Part shown: in pieces, positions 1-10,949 of the stretch
How positions within the stretch are numbered: the first letter of the stretch is position 1
Layout of the letters: each line of letters starts with the position of its first letter
From: Blastocladiella emersonii ATCC 22665
Taxonomy: Eukaryota > Blastocladiomycota > Blastocladiomycetes > Blastocladiales > Blastocladiaceae
Length of the DNA stretch: 64,000 nucleotides
Reading direction: 5' to 3'
NCBI GenBank assembly: GCA_025594325.1
Contig: JANHCV010000001.1
Span: forward strand, 868,001-932,000
Position numbers and translations under genes: made by a program
The notes under the pieces: model-generated
The model's database searches: none
Seen by the model: only the letters and a program-made list of their open reading frames with translations
What the model was told of the DNA's origin: nothing

Positions 1-586
1 CTCGAACATCTGGTGCAGCGCAAAGTCGTCTGCCGACAGCACGAGGCCCTTGGTGTGAAGAGGCAGGTTCGTCTGGGCGAGCGCGGCGGTGTACGCGAAA
101 TGAGCGGGCGACATGGCCGCGGCCGAGCCCTCCTGCTGCTGCTGGTGATCGTCGGGGCCGCCGCTGTTGTGCGGCGTGTCGGACTGGTCGAGCATGCGCT
201 GAATCTGGTCGAAGATGAGCGACATGTCCCCTTGGCGGCACGACGGGTCGCCCGGCGCCGTCGTCATGAGATGGCGCATGATATCTACACCCTGCGTCGA
301 GCTTCTGGGCAGGAACGTGTCTACCACTTCATCGATGCGCGCATGCATCCGGTCGCCCATCATGGTCGACTGGAACCACGGCGGGAGCACGGGCGTGTAG
401 CGCGCAGTCGCCGCCGGCTTGGTGGTCAGCGGCACCGTGCGGCGCGGAGTGGTTTTTTTGGTCGCCGTCTACACGACGAGGGCGTGACATGAGACCATCG
501 TCGCTCTCGACGCACGCGATGCACGCGCACGAGTGCCGCGTTCCGCGCTGAGCCCGGTCGTCGGATCGTACTCTGCGAGCGCCCAT
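1..586 (-). CDS. unrecognised protein, 5' part (runs off window start)
   Basis: This is the N-terminal part of a minus-strand gene that continues beyond base 1. Exon 1 is only 15 nt (572-586, MGARR). An intron at 479-571 starts GTACG and ends GTGTAG, and exon 2 runs from 478 out of the window. The splice is needed because a TAG stops the exon-2 frame just upstream of base 478. The visible protein of about 164 residues starts basic and Thr/Pro/Arg-rich, then has a segment around PPWFQSTMMGDRMHARIDEV that looks folded, then a Gln-rich linker. I recognise no family. The reading frame is clear; the function is unknown. Confidence 0.6.
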
Positions 587-3500
587 GGTTGCTATGAGTT
601 GATGATACAGTTGCGTCGTAGGATTGCTTCGTTGTGTTCAGTGATCAAGGGAGAGGAGCGGGGGCGCTTAGGCTGAGCAGAAACGCGTGGGACCCGCGAC
701 GCGCCCGCTGGTCGAGCGGAAGACGATCTGCGGCACGTGTTCATCAGGATGGTCGGATTCTCGTGCAAAATTGATGAGAATGCCTTGTAATGAAGGTATT
801 AGTCTTGCCGATGGTGGACTAATTGACGGACCATACGGCAGAAACATCTGACGCCAACTTTGCAAAGTTCGCGATAGTCGTCACGCGGGAACTTGCTCAC
901 CTCCGCCTCAGCACATGAACACTCGCGCCAACCCGCTAAGGTTTCTCAAGAATCAGCGCTTTGAGCGAAAGGCGAGCAGTTTATGCACGGAACAAATTCC
1001 TGTGTGGCGATGGCCAAAGAATCCGGACAGCGAGCCGTCGCGACCATGGCCATGATCGTCGTGATCTTGCAGTCCAGCGCGACTCGTCCTGATTGAATCG
1101 AGATGGATTCGCTTGCCCTGCTTGATCAATGAAATCCAGTCCGAGACGTGCAGTTTTGCGCGTACACCGCGTGAATCCATCATCGAAAGTAGCATCGCGA
1201 CCATGGCCGACCACGCGGCGTGCCTTGAGCACTGTGCTGCGTCTGGTCCGAGCAAAAATGTTTGATCGAGAGCGAAATAAGCTTTGAGGATCAGTTTGGG
1301 ACCATGGAACAGGCGAGAATGCGCGAGGACGTGAACTTGCTGCAAGTTGGCGACCTAGTCGAGCAGCGTGCGCGAGCTGAAACATGGCGACGCCCACGCG
1401 GGACTAATCCACATCAAGTTTAGCAGGTTGTGATTGAAAGCGGGCTTGGGCCCAACAAGGGCCGCGCACGGTAATTGTTGAAGCGCTCAGACTTGGACGT
1501 ACGGTTCGGAGCTATCGAGTAGCGTTCACCTGCTTCGTGCGGGCATTTCGAGCAACACGGAGCACAGCCACGGAAGCAACCTTTGATCTTTCCTCGGTCA
1601 AGAAAACACCCGACAGGGGATCAGGAGCCGCAAAGTTCCCGTTCGAGCGGAGCTGGGTCGCGGAAGCGATGTCACCAACGAGTATCCCGCGCAAGGCTCG
1701 CCATACAGCCCACGCTCGAGTCCGCTCGACGTTCACGAAGAACAGCAAGAACTTAGGTAGGGGAGCTTGAGTTTCAGAGCGTTCCGCCGACGATCTCGGT
1801 CCTGCTGCAGGATACCCAGAACAACGCGGTTTGTGCGCCAAAGCGGTCACGACTCGGTCTCGAAAGCTTAAGCCAGTACCTTAGAAGCAGGTAAAGCGAC
1901 TGATACGAGCACACGCGCCAGCTGTAGGTCTAGGCGACCAAGTGGACGAGGCACTGCGTCGAGCAGCGCGAGCTGGCCTCAGATTCGCCGCGAACCGGAA
2001 ATGAAGATGTCGACATGAAAAGGCTCATTTCTCACCGCAGACTGGGCAAGTACGTCCTCCCCAGCGCGAGGACGACGGGTATGAGAGCAGTTGGGCTCCG
2101 CCGACCGACGAGGGGCCTGAACTCGCTGGGAGACCCGAGCAACAAAATCAAGCAACCGAACCCACCAAGTTTCATGCGCTAACATCATTCATGGAGGTTT
2201 GGAAAGCTCTTGTCAAGGAGGCGAAGGGGGCGAAGGGTGAGCAGAGTCGAGGGCAGCGGGTGTGGCGTTCGACGTAGCAACGCCACATGTGACCCCAGCT
2301 GATGTTCGCGACGCACCTTCCGACTGCTCCCCCGGCTTGGTCGACAGCCCCACCTTAAAGCCTTGATCGGGGCTGCTCGCATGAAGTACTCAGTACCCAC
2401 CTGCAAGTTGCTACCTTCTGCCACGTTCACGAACGCGGCGCTGACGATACTCTCAAAATTCATTAACTTTCGTTCTTCCGAGTTGGATCCTGCGGATAGT
2501 AATTTCATCCGAGTCTGCGTCTCCCCTCCCTCCCTCCCTCGCACTCCTCCGTTGCTAGCCTTATCCCACACTTGCCCTCCGCTGCCTCGCCTCCCGACGA
2601 ATCCTGCCGCTGAAGAAGACTATGAAAGAAGTTAAACTTCTTTCCCCTTACAGCACCGACCATGTCGACTGTGAACCTTGCATCGACGTCCCCCAGGACG
2701 TTCGTAGCCAGTACTAGTCTGAGGCTTTTCATTTGCTCGCGCGACCAGCGTCGTTGCTACTTTGGCCCTCCTCATCCCACCGTTACCGCTGAAGAAGACT
2801 TCGAAAGAAGTTCAACTTCTTTCCCCTTACAGCACCGACCATGTCGACTGTGAATCTCGCATCGGCATCCCCCAGGATGTCCGTAGCCAGTACTAGTCTG
2901 AGGTAACTTGATGATCCACACACTCGGCTTCGGTCGCATGTTGCTACTTTGGCCCTCCTGCGTCCTCGAACGCTCCTGCTTCCGGATGCTTCAGTTTGAG
3001 CTCCTGCGACATCTCGCGCCAGCACGCGTTGCAAGCTTCGCCTGTTCAACTTGCTTAACGAGTACTTCCGCGATGGACTGCAAGTCCTTGCGCGAAAAAC
3101 TCGACCCCGCGGCACTTCTTCCGGCGAGGCGGCTGCGTCTGAGTTCCTCGCTTCCTCGCTCTCAGTTCCTGTATCGCATCGAGCTCCGCCGCGTTGACGA
3201 GCTTGTCGCCGACGCGTACGTGATCCGGGAGGGGGGGGGAGTGACGAAACGAGGTCGGGTTCGTCGTGTTTGCGCTCACGGATCAAGCGTCGCTGGTCGA
3301 GCGCGCCTGTGACAAGAATAAGCTCGGGACTAGGTCCTGTCGCCTTCCGACAGGATCACTCCGTGCGCCTAGCGTGGCAGCACGACGTACGCGGCCCGCT
3401 ACTCCTTGAACATGCGGGCTGTGTCATCGAAGCAACAGCTGACGAGATCCTACTGCGTCATCCGCTCCTTCTGCCCGAACTCGACCCAGGCGAGCCCCTT

Positions 3501-3852
3501 GCGCTTCCCGTCATGGCCGCTGTTCTCGACGTGGTCCGGTCTTTGTACTCTCCTCTCTCTGACGGTTGCGACTTCCACGCCCCGCTTCTGAATCAAGCGG
3601 CTTCCTTGTCCCTCTGGCGCCCTCATGCACGTGGTGAGTGATACTCCATCTTCCAAGCCCACCTTGTACTTCGGCGGTGCGTGGATCCCGATCCGTGCCT
3701 GGCGTCTCCCGGCGACCGCGCGGCTCACGTCGGCGTGACGTGTGGGGTGGCTTCGCCGCGCTCTCTTCCCTCACCGACACCGACTCGGACCGCGGCCCCG
3801 CCCGCCCGCCCATGAATCTCGCCGCGACCCGCGACCAGCTGCAACCCGCGCC
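587..3852. other. gene-poor region with degenerate open frames
   Basis: I see no gene I can defend in these 3.3 kb. The sequence is visibly less GC-rich than its neighbours. Short frames occur on the minus strand (for example 981-1397 and 3055-3279), but none shows a recognisable domain or clear splice structure. The minus-strand peptide near 3055-3279 contains VGDKLVNAAELDAIQELRAR, which looks like a coiled or helical coding relic. A short hairpin (CCTGTCG / CGACAGG) lies near 3335-3355. A decayed mobile element is a reasonable guess and no more than that. Confidence 0.5.
2609..2903. repeat. tandem 116-bp module (two copies, 179-bp period)
   Basis: Copies at 2609-2724 and 2788-2903 are equal in length and differ at a handful of bases. 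A third partial unit starts near 2941, sharing TTGCTACTTTGGCCCTCCT with the segment between the two copies. Each copy contains a palindrome of two 10-base arms (GAAAGAAGTT / AACTTCTTTC) around one base. On the minus strand both copies stay open and encode a similar module of about 39 residues ending in SLLQR, with several amino-acid differences. Confidence 0.75.
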
Positions 3853-5076
3853 ATGCCGCCGTTCCGCCACGTCAGCGTCGACTTGCTGATGGAGGGCGAC
3901 GCCGGGTCGACGCCGCTCGTGTGCATGCCGGACCTCGCCTACGCCGGCGCGACGCCCGAGACGTGCGCCGTGTGGGTCACCCCGCCGCCGCCCGCCGCCG
4001 CTGCCGCGTCCTCCTCCGCCTCCGACACCAGCAAACCCCCTACCGTCGTCCTGCGCCTCACCAACCACCACTCGTTTGACCTGTACCAGGCGACCGCCGT
4101 GTTTGCCGGCGGCCGCTGCCGGACCACGGGCCACCTGTTCCCGAGCAAGTGCGAGACGCTGCGCCTCGGCCCGCTCGCCGACGCCGGGTTCCCGCTGCGC
4201 ATCGAGTGGCGCCGCGCCGAGCACTTTGGCATCCACGCGTACCGCGTCATCGACCGCGAGCCGCGCGTCGCGTTCGTCCTGCAGCTCCGCGGTGGGGTGC
4301 CGGCGCCCGCGCATTGGCCCTCGACGCGCTCGGGTTCCACTGCGGGTCGGACTCTCGGCGCGCCGCCCGCCCAGCGTGTCGCCCGCCCGCCACCACCACC
4401 AGCACCCGTCGCGTCCTCCTCGGGCAACGACATTGCCAGCAGCCGCAAGACGCGGCGGGGGCGGAAACAGTCGACCGGCGTCTCCGCGCACCTCTCGCAG
4501 ACCTCCACCCCGTACGCCCGACCCAGCGCACCGTCGTCGTCGTCATCCTCCGCGACCCGCCTCCCGCCACAGCCCGCCGTCCGCCTGGGCGTCGCGGCGC
4601 CGCCGCCGGGCACGATCCCGCTCCCGCACCAAGTCCGCGCCGCCGACGTGTCGTCCGCGACCTCGTTCCGCGGCACCACCACCAGCTTCGTGTTCTCGTC
4701 GTTCCCGTCGGAGCGACAGGTCATCGACCTCGTATCGACCGACGAGGATGAGGGCATGGACGTGGACGACGTGCAGCCCGTGCCACCACCACCACCACCA
4801 CGCCCGGTACCGGGTCCGGCCCCGGCCCATCGCGGCGGGGGCGCGCGCGAGGACTCGATCATCGTGCTCAGCAGCAGCAGCGACGACGACGCGTCAACCG
4901 GCAACCGCAGCCGGGCGGCGCCGATGCCCGGTCTCCACACACGCCCGCGCGGCCCGCTCGCGCGCACACGGTCGGGCACCGCGGCGGCGCCGCGGCCGCA
5001 CGCGTTCGAGACCGAGGTCATATTCGTCGACGATGACGACGATGACGACGTTGGCGTGAGCCGCGCGGCCAACTGA
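3853..5076 (+). CDS. unrecognised protein with three SUMO-interaction-like motifs
   Basis: Single exon, 407 residues from MPPFRHVSVDLL. An in-frame ATG at 3742 exists, but the sequence between the two looks like untranslated leader. The N-terminal 140 residues form a compact, probably beta-rich region. The middle is Ser/Pro/Arg-rich and disordered. The C-terminal third carries three hydrophobic tetrads, each followed by acidic or serine runs: VIDLVSTDEDE at about residue 290, IIVLSSSSDDD at about 336 and VIFVDDDDDDD at about 389. That is the pattern of SUMO-interaction motifs. I recognise no family for the N-terminal domain. The gene is convergent with the PAF-acetylhydrolase gene, 127 bp between stops. 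The SUMO link is inference from motif shape and clustering. Confidence 0.7.
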   Translation: MPPFRHVSVDLLMEGDAGSTPLVCMPDLAYAGATPETCAVWVTPPPPAAAAASSSASDTSKPPTVVLRLTNHHSFDLYQATAVFAGGRCRTTGHLFPSKCETLRLGPLADAGFPLRIEWRRAEHFGIHAYRVIDREPRVAFVLQLRGGVPAPAHWPSTRSGSTAGRTLGAPPAQRVARPPPPPAPVASSSGNDIASSRKTRRGRKQSTGVSAHLSQTSTPYARPSAPSSSSSSATRLPPQPAVRLGVAAPPPGTIPLPHQVRAADVSSATSFRGTTTSFVFSSFPSERQVIDLVSTDEDEGMDVDDVQPVPPPPPPRPVPGPAPAHRGGGAREDSIIVLSSSSDDDASTGNRSRAAPMPGLHTRPRGPLARTRSGTAAAPRPHAFETEVIFVDDDDDDDVGVSRAAN

Positions 5077-5203
5077 GCGGACCCTCCGCGCGTGGTCGCT
5101 CGCTCGCTCGCTCGTCGCTGTAACCCATTCCACTCCCACTCGCACACACGCACTCTTATAAATCAATCAATTGCGCACATATATCTACTGGATCCCTTCG
5201 TCA

Positions 5204-6847
5204 CTAGCTCGCCGCGACCGCTGCACCAGCACGCGCCGCCGAGCCCGGGGATGGCGGCTCAGGGACCACGGGCGCCGCAGCGGTGGCCGCAGGGCGGCTC
5301 GGGTCCTCGATCCCGTGCTTCTCGACGTACACGTCCCACCCGTGGATGTAGTCGGGGTGCTCCATATCGAGCGTCGACGCGAGCACCGATGCCGTCTCGC
5401 CGGTGAGCGGCGTTGTGGACCCGGTCCCCCCCACGGCCACCGCGTCGAGCTCGAGCAAGTCGCGCGAGTAGTGCGGCGCGGCAACATCGACGCCGTGGCG
5501 GTGCATGAACTCGACCGCGAGCGCGTTGTTACGCAGCAGCGCGACGCGCGGGTCCGCGGGGCCGGCCATCCGGACGCGGCGCAGGAGACCGGGTAGGAGA
5601 AGCGGGAAGTCCGAGTGGTTCTGGTGCGCGGTGCCGCGCAGCGTGACGTGCGGGAACGCGAGGGTGCGGTCCCCCGCGGGCGAGGCGGCGTGCGACGTGC
5701 GGATCCACTGCGACAGCGCGGCCATGTTGGCGCGCCAGTGGAACGTCTCGGACGACGAGATGAGCGTCGCCACCGACACGGGTTTCGTCGGGTCGACGGG
5801 CAGCATCCACGGGTCCATGACGAACCCGCACTTGAAGTCGAACGCCGGCGAGTCCGCGTCGGCGGGCGCCGCGCGCGTTGTCTGCCGCTCGGCGTGCTGC
5901 GCCTGCAGCGTCGCGATCGCGGTCGCGCCGCCGAAGCTGTGGCCGGCCATGGCCATGCGGTTCAGGTCGAGCCGGCCCTGCAGGCCCTTGAGCGCGGCGA
6001 GGGCGGGCGCGTCGACGTGCGCCGCGGGCGGGAGCTCGCCGCGGGCGAGGCGGCGCGCGAATGCGACGGCCTTGCGGACCTCAGCGACGCGGTGGCGGAC
6101 CTGGTCGCGGCGGATCTGCACGTTCTCCTCGGCGACGGGGACCGTGACGGGGACGCGCCGGTAGACGTGCTCGCGGTGCTTCTTCGGCGGGGCGGCGGCC
6201 GACCGCTCGACCGAGATGCACGCGGACCGGTCGCGGTGCTCGACGGCCAAAACCACGGCGCCGCGCGACGCCAGGTCGCCGCAAAAGTACTGGTAGGTCC
6301 CCTTGCACCCGCCGAGCCCGTGCGAGAAGACGGCGACGGGGAGGTCGTGCGGGAGCGCCGGGTGGTCGTCGGCCGCGGGGGCCGCCGGCGCGGGTAGCGC
6401 GTCGGCGATGGCGGGCACCTTGGCGTGCGCGAAGATGGACCCGAACGCCGGCCGCGACACGAAGCGCGGCAGACCCAGAAAGTCGCCGTACCCGGCGCCC
6501 TCGTGCGCGGCGAGCCAGTCGATGCGCGCCTCGGCGTCGGCGGGCGTCACGGCGGCCGGGTAGAAGATGCGCACGAGCGCCGAGGTCGCGGGCGAGACCA
6601 GGTCGGCGTGCGACGCGGGGAACGCGCCGTCCCACTCGAAATCGACCACGCCCACGGCGAACGGGCCCGAGAACGCCGGGAAGTGCGGGAACGCGCGAGA
6701 GTACCACGCGGGCGCCGGGTGCGGCAGCGCGCGCGGGGACGGCGACGCCGAGGGGGTGCTGGTCATGGGGTTGGCCTTGGCCTTGGTGCGGAGGTGGCGG
6801 GCAGGCGAGACGGTCAGGGCGCGGATGCCGCGCTGGACAAGTTTCAT
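5204..6847 (-). CDS. PAF-acetylhydrolase-like phospholipase (alpha/beta hydrolase)
   Basis: Single exon, 547 residues. The protein matches the platelet-activating-factor acetylhydrolase (plasma/type II) family of Ca-independent phospholipases, which cleave short or oxidised sn-2 acyl groups. Visible motifs are an oxyanion segment VFSHGLGG near residue 174, the nucleophile elbow AGHSFGG with Ser304, an acid in FVMDPW (Asp345), and a histidine in GTAHQNHSDF (His408). Order and spacing fit the Ser-Asp-His triad. The N-terminus MKLVQRGIRALTVSPARHLR is basic and amphipathic and could be a mitochondrial targeting peptide. A second start at MTSTPS (residue 28) would remove it. The gene is divergent from the seven-helix gene at 7379, sharing a 531-bp promoter region. 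Confidence 0.88.
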   Translation of the reverse strand: MKLVQRGIRALTVSPARHLRTKAKANPMTSTPSASPSPRALPHPAPAWYSRAFPHFPAFSGPFAVGVVDFEWDGAFPASHADLVSPATSALVRIFYPAAVTPADAEARIDWLAAHEGAGYGDFLGLPRFVSRPAFGSIFAHAKVPAIADALPAPAAPAADDHPALPHDLPVAVFSHGLGGCKGTYQYFCGDLASRGAVVLAVEHRDRSACISVERSAAAPPKKHREHVYRRVPVTVPVAEENVQIRRDQVRHRVAEVRKAVAFARRLARGELPPAAHVDAPALAALKGLQGRLDLNRMAMAGHSFGGATAIATLQAQHAERQTTRAAPADADSPAFDFKCGFVMDPWMLPVDPTKPVSVATLISSSETFHWRANMAALSQWIRTSHAASPAGDRTLAFPHVTLRGTAHQNHSDFPLLLPGLLRRVRMAGPADPRVALLRNNALAVEFMHRHGVDVAAPHYSRDLLELDAVAVGGTGSTTPLTGETASVLASTLDMEHPDYIHGWDVYVEKHGIEDPSRPAATAAAPVVPEPPSPGSAARAGAAVAAS

Positions 6848-7378
6848 GGAGTGGGGAGCGCGCAGGCGAGGGTTGCGCGGGGGACGGCGGACCCTTTATA
6901 CCGTGGCCATCGGCGCCAAGGGAGCCCGATGCCCCCGGTTCCCGTGGCGGCGGCGGAGGCGTGGAACCCGAGTGACGTCGATGGCGCGCCTGCCCGTGGC
7001 AATGTCCACGCGGTCGGTCGACGTGGCGGCGGCGGTCCTCGTCAGCGGGCACGTCGGGTCGCTCGGAAGCGGAGCGCGCGGCTGACCAGGCGGCTGACCA
7101 AGCCGCGAGACGCCGGTGCGAGACACGCCGCACGTGATTGTGCATCGCGTCGCGTCTCGTCTCGTCTCGCGTTTCCCACCGCGCTCTCGCACTTCGAGAA
7201 GACTCCGCGCACGGCGCTCTGGGCCCCGCCTGGCTTGCACTCCGACGCTCCGACCGACTCGGCGGATCGGATCGCACACACGCCGCGTGATACCCCCGTT
7301 GCGCTACCATGGAACAAGCGTCACGGAGCAAATGAATCCTTGTCGCCAACCCCGCCGTCGACCACACGCACCGCCGCC
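6848..7378. promoter_or_regulatory. shared promoter region between divergent genes
   Basis: 531 bp separate the start codons of the PAF-acetylhydrolase gene (minus) and the membrane-protein gene (plus). Near the hydrolase start there is a TTTATA element at 6895-6900. A stretch rich in CGTCTCGT units lies near 7150-7175. I see no RNA gene or independent coding frame here. Confidence 0.4.
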
Positions 7379-9043
7379 ATGGACCCGCACCAGCACGCCG
7401 TCTCGCCGGCCATCGCCTGGACCTTCGTCGGGCTCGTCGCCGCCACGCTCCCGCTGTGCCTGCTGTGGGGCGTGCGCTTCTTCCTCGCGTGGCGCCAGGC
7501 CCGCTACTCGCTCGGCAGCAACTCGTTCCCGCTCGTCGTGACGTGGGTCGGGTACACGCTCGGCCACCTCGCGCACCTCGCCTACGCCGTGCTGTGGGAC
7601 GCGTGCCCCGACGCCCCGGGCACGAGCAACGCCGAGGCGGGGCAGTTCGGCTGCTCCAACAAGCTGTGGATCCGGCTCGCCGTGTACATCGACCTCGTCG
7701 CCATGGCCACCTTCGTCACCAACAACTTCATGACCATCGTGCGCGTCTACTTCACCTCGCTGACGTCGGCGTCGCGCCGCCGCCTCTTCTACTTCTGCGT
7801 GGCCGTCGGCGTCAACTTCTTCGTGTCGCAGGCGCTCATGGACGTGGCCACGGCCGACGCCGACGTGTACCTCGCGTCGCCGCTCGCCCAGCTCTACTGC
7901 AACACGGTCGCGCCCGCCATCATGCTCTTCACCATCTTCCTGTACGGCGCCGTCGACATGGGCGCCATCGCCATCACCTCGTGGCTGCTCGACTTTTCGC
8001 CGTCGTTTGGCCGCTGGCGCGTCTCGTCGCCGCTCATGCGCATCCGGACCACGTCCAATGCGACCACGCACACGCAGGAAAGTAGCGGAGGTGGCGGGAA
8101 CGCGCGCCCGCTGCCGTCGCGGTCGGACCTCCTCGAGCCCATGTCGCTGTGGTCCGTGTCGCGCAAACCGCACCTCCGCGACTTGATGGCCGGCGGCGGC
8201 GGCCACTCGGGCGACCTCAAGCAGCAGCAGCACCTGCAGTCGACCGTGTCGCTCGCGCCTGCCGGTGCCGCGGCGGCCGCCATGGTCGCGTCGTCGTCGG
8301 TCCTCGCCTCGGCGCAGTCCGCCGCACACCTCCCGCATCTCAACACGACCGCGACCGACCTCCTCGCGCTGTCGCCGCCCGCGAGCCCCGTGTCCCCGCC
8401 CTCGGCGCGCCGCGGGCTCCTGCCGTTCCCGCTGTGGACCACCACCTCGCCGCCCGCGTCGCCCATCCCCGCCGCCTCCGCGCCGCCGACCCCGACAGCC
8501 GCGCACCCGATCGCGATCCGGTACGGCCGCGGTCTGTGGAAACTCCGGCTCGCCATGGCGAGCTCGCTGGTGCTGCACCTCGTGGCTCTCGTCAACACGA
8601 CGATCCACCCGCCGCCCGTCATAAAGAACTCGGCCGACGCGGCGCTGCTCAAGGTCATCTCGGCCCTGCACATGTATATCATGCATGAGCTCAAGCACCT
8701 GGTCCTCCTGCGCCGCCGGCTCCCGAACCTCGAGGCCGGGTCGTTTGCTAGCTCGTGGAGTCCCTCGGCCGAGGAGGCGAGGAGTCTCGAGGTGCTCAAG
8801 GAGGACGGCGGGCTGGCGCCAGCGGGGCCGGCGGGTACCGACGATGCCGCCGCGGGGACCGCCTCGACAGCGCCGATCGTCAAGGCGCGGTCCAAGCGCA
8901 AGAAGCGGAAGAAAAAGCGGCGAGCGGGCGATGCGCGCGACCCGGAGCGACGAGAGCGGTTCGTCGACTCGTTCGTGGAGCGCGAGCCCGCGCGGATAGC
9001 CAAGACGAAGCCGCCGTCAGTCCAGACTGGGCCCGTGGAATAG
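7379..9043 (+). CDS. predicted seven-helix membrane protein, unknown family
   Basis: Single exon, 554 residues from MDPHQHAVSP; the frame is open upstream, but this ATG precedes the first hydrophobic helix. Five hydrophobic segments lie in the first 200 residues (roughly 12-35, 48-70, 98-120, 132-152 and 168-198). A long Ser/Ala/Pro-rich loop of about 160 residues follows. Two more hydrophobic segments lie near 395-415 and 430-450. The C-terminus is strongly basic (KARSKRKKRKKKRR near residue 500). The topology resembles a seven-transmembrane receptor with a very long third internal loop, but I see no diagnostic receptor motif. The gene ends 18 bp from the stop of the convergent SET-domain gene. 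Confidence 0.7.
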   Translation: MDPHQHAVSPAIAWTFVGLVAATLPLCLLWGVRFFLAWRQARYSLGSNSFPLVVTWVGYTLGHLAHLAYAVLWDACPDAPGTSNAEAGQFGCSNKLWIRLAVYIDLVAMATFVTNNFMTIVRVYFTSLTSASRRRLFYFCVAVGVNFFVSQALMDVATADADVYLASPLAQLYCNTVAPAIMLFTIFLYGAVDMGAIAITSWLLDFSPSFGRWRVSSPLMRIRTTSNATTHTQESSGGGGNARPLPSRSDLLEPMSLWSVSRKPHLRDLMAGGGGHSGDLKQQQHLQSTVSLAPAGAAAAAMVASSSVLASAQSAAHLPHLNTTATDLLALSPPASPVSPPSARRGLLPFPLWTTTSPPASPIPAASAPPTPTAAHPIAIRYGRGLWKLRLAMASSLVLHLVALVNTTIHPPPVIKNSADAALLKVISALHMYIMHELKHLVLLRRRLPNLEAGSFASSWSPSAEEARSLEVLKEDGGLAPAGPAGTDDAAAGTASTAPIVKARSKRKKRKKKRRAGDARDPERRERFVDSFVEREPARIAKTKPPSVQTGPVE

Positions 9044-9061
9044 AATCTAGCACATGTATTA

Positions 9062-10949
9062 CTATGCGAGCACGATGCCGAGGAACTCGGTCGCCTCCTC
9101 CTCCTCCTCGTCATCCTCATCCTCATCGTCGCCCGACTCGACCTGCACGTTACGCAGCGCGACCATGCGCTCGCCCATCCACCGGTGCACGCGGCGGACG
9201 TGCGCCGCGTCGAACTTGAGCGGGGCGACCGCGTCGTCGGCCGTGAGCAGCGGGAGCATCAGCGGGTCGTCGTCGCCTTCGTCGTCGCCAAACTCGACGC
9301 CCTCGGGCAACCGGCCCTCGGCGTGCGCCCACAGCACGTACACGAGCGCCCAGTCGTCGACCTCCCACTCCTCGTCCGCCTGCTCGACGAGCGCCTCGAC
9401 CGCGGGCACCGCCCAGAACTCGGCGTCGGCCGCGAGGTCCGCGAACTTGAGGATCCCCGGGGCCGCTTCCGCCACGAGCGACGCGAACGTGCTGCGGGCG
9501 TGGTCGAGCGCCGCGTCGAGGACCGCCGCCTGCCCGTTGCGGTAGATGGCGGCCATGCGCGCCCGGAACGAGGCGTCGGGTTTGCCGGTGATGGGCGCGA
9601 CCGCGTCGCGCTTCGCGGCGAGCAGCGAGACCAGCGTGTCCCACAGGGTCAGCTCGTTGCGCGTCGAGACGGGCGCGCGCGGCGCCGCCGATTTGGCGGA
9701 TTCGAGCTCGCGCGGGTTTGCGACGATGATGCGCAGCGCCGCGATCAGGGCGGCGGGCGCCGGGTCCGTGTGGCGGATCAGGTACAGGTCCTTGTACGGG
9801 ACCAGGCCGTGGGCGTCGAGCACGGCGCGTTTCGCGGGATACGCGGGGTCCGCCGCGAAATTGGGTTTCAGCGGCACGTACTCGTCCGGGTTGTTGGGCA
9901 GGTCGAGGCAGAACCCGTACGACAGCAGCAGCTCGTCGTTGCCCTTGGGCCCGTAGCTGTTGAACACCTCCTCGCCCTCGGCCATGGCGGCGCCCGTGAT
10001 GAACGCCACGCCGTCGCCGCGCGTCGCGTCCCACGTCATGGACGACCCGCGCTGGTGGTTCAGCATGTCGAACAGCGGCCACAGCGCCAGGTGGCACTTG
10101 CACGGCGGAATCACCCCGTCCGCGCCGCGTGCGGCGACCGCCGCGTCGTGCGTGTCGTCGGCCGCGAGGACCGGGTCCGCCGCATCCGCCGAAACCGCGG
10201 CCTTGGCGCGGCCCTGCACCACGAGGTTCAGGTCCGACGGGAACGCGCGCGACGAGCACACGGTGCGCGCCCACAGGTAGTTGCTGAGCGTGAGCGCCTT
10301 GACCGCCTCCCCCATACCCCACACCTCGGGGAACCGGTCGAGCAGGACCCCCTGGGCGTGCGCGAAATCGCGCTCGAGCTCCGCGCGCTTCTCCTGCACC
10401 ACGAAATGCAGGTTGGTCCCCTGCAGCACCGCGAGCTCGTCGTCGGTCCAGAACAGCGGCGTGTCGAAGGTCCGCGGCAGCGCGCGCAGGTACGGCCACC
10501 ACCGCGAGCCCTCGCCGCGCACAAAGAACTCGTGCACGATAAACAGCCACAGGATCGTCTTGGTGCACACGTGCCCCGCCGCGTACTCGGCGACCGGCAC
10601 CGTCGCGTTGTAAGCCAGGAACGCGCGGCCGAGCGACGAGGCCAGCGCATCATGCTCGGACAGGATCACGTGCGACGGGATCGCCGCGACCGTCGTCCCC
10701 GGCGAGATCGCGTGCGCCGCGTAGATCCCGTAGCCCTCGGCTACACGGTGAGCAAGGCGGGGATGAGGCGGCGGGTCGTGGTACGGGACTGGCTGGCGTA
10801 CAGGTGGCCGACTTGCGGATCGTCACGTTGGACAGGTCGGCGCCCTCGCGGAGCAGCCACGCCTCCATGGCGCGGTAGTCCTCCTCGCGCGGCTCGCGGT
10901 CATAGTCGATGTGCGCCGTCTTGGCGCGCTTGGCGGAGGATGGATTCAT
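9062..10949 (-). CDS. SET-domain protein lysine methyltransferase (SETD3/RuBisCO-LSMT type)
   Basis: Two exons, 10802-10949 and 9062-10740, joined across a 61-nt intron (GTACG...GTGTAG) to give 608 residues. The split SET domain starts with the junction segment SATSEGYGIYAAHAISPGT, which restores the conserved G-x-G-x-x-A start of the fold and so supports the splice. It continues with PLFDMLNHQ (the D-x-x-NH signature) and GEEVFNSYGPKGNDELLLSYG (SAM and substrate pocket). A helical C-terminal half fits the RuBisCO-LSMT substrate-binding domain, and an acidic Asp/Glu run lies near the end. Such enzymes methylate lysine or histidine of ribosomal or actin-like targets; the substrate cannot be told here. 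A start at 11000 would add 17 residues. Confidence 0.85.

Noticed and set aside
981-1397. Minus-strand frames near 1 kb as a transposase remnant
   Set aside because: No catalytic motif or conserved block could be recognised in either overlapping frame.
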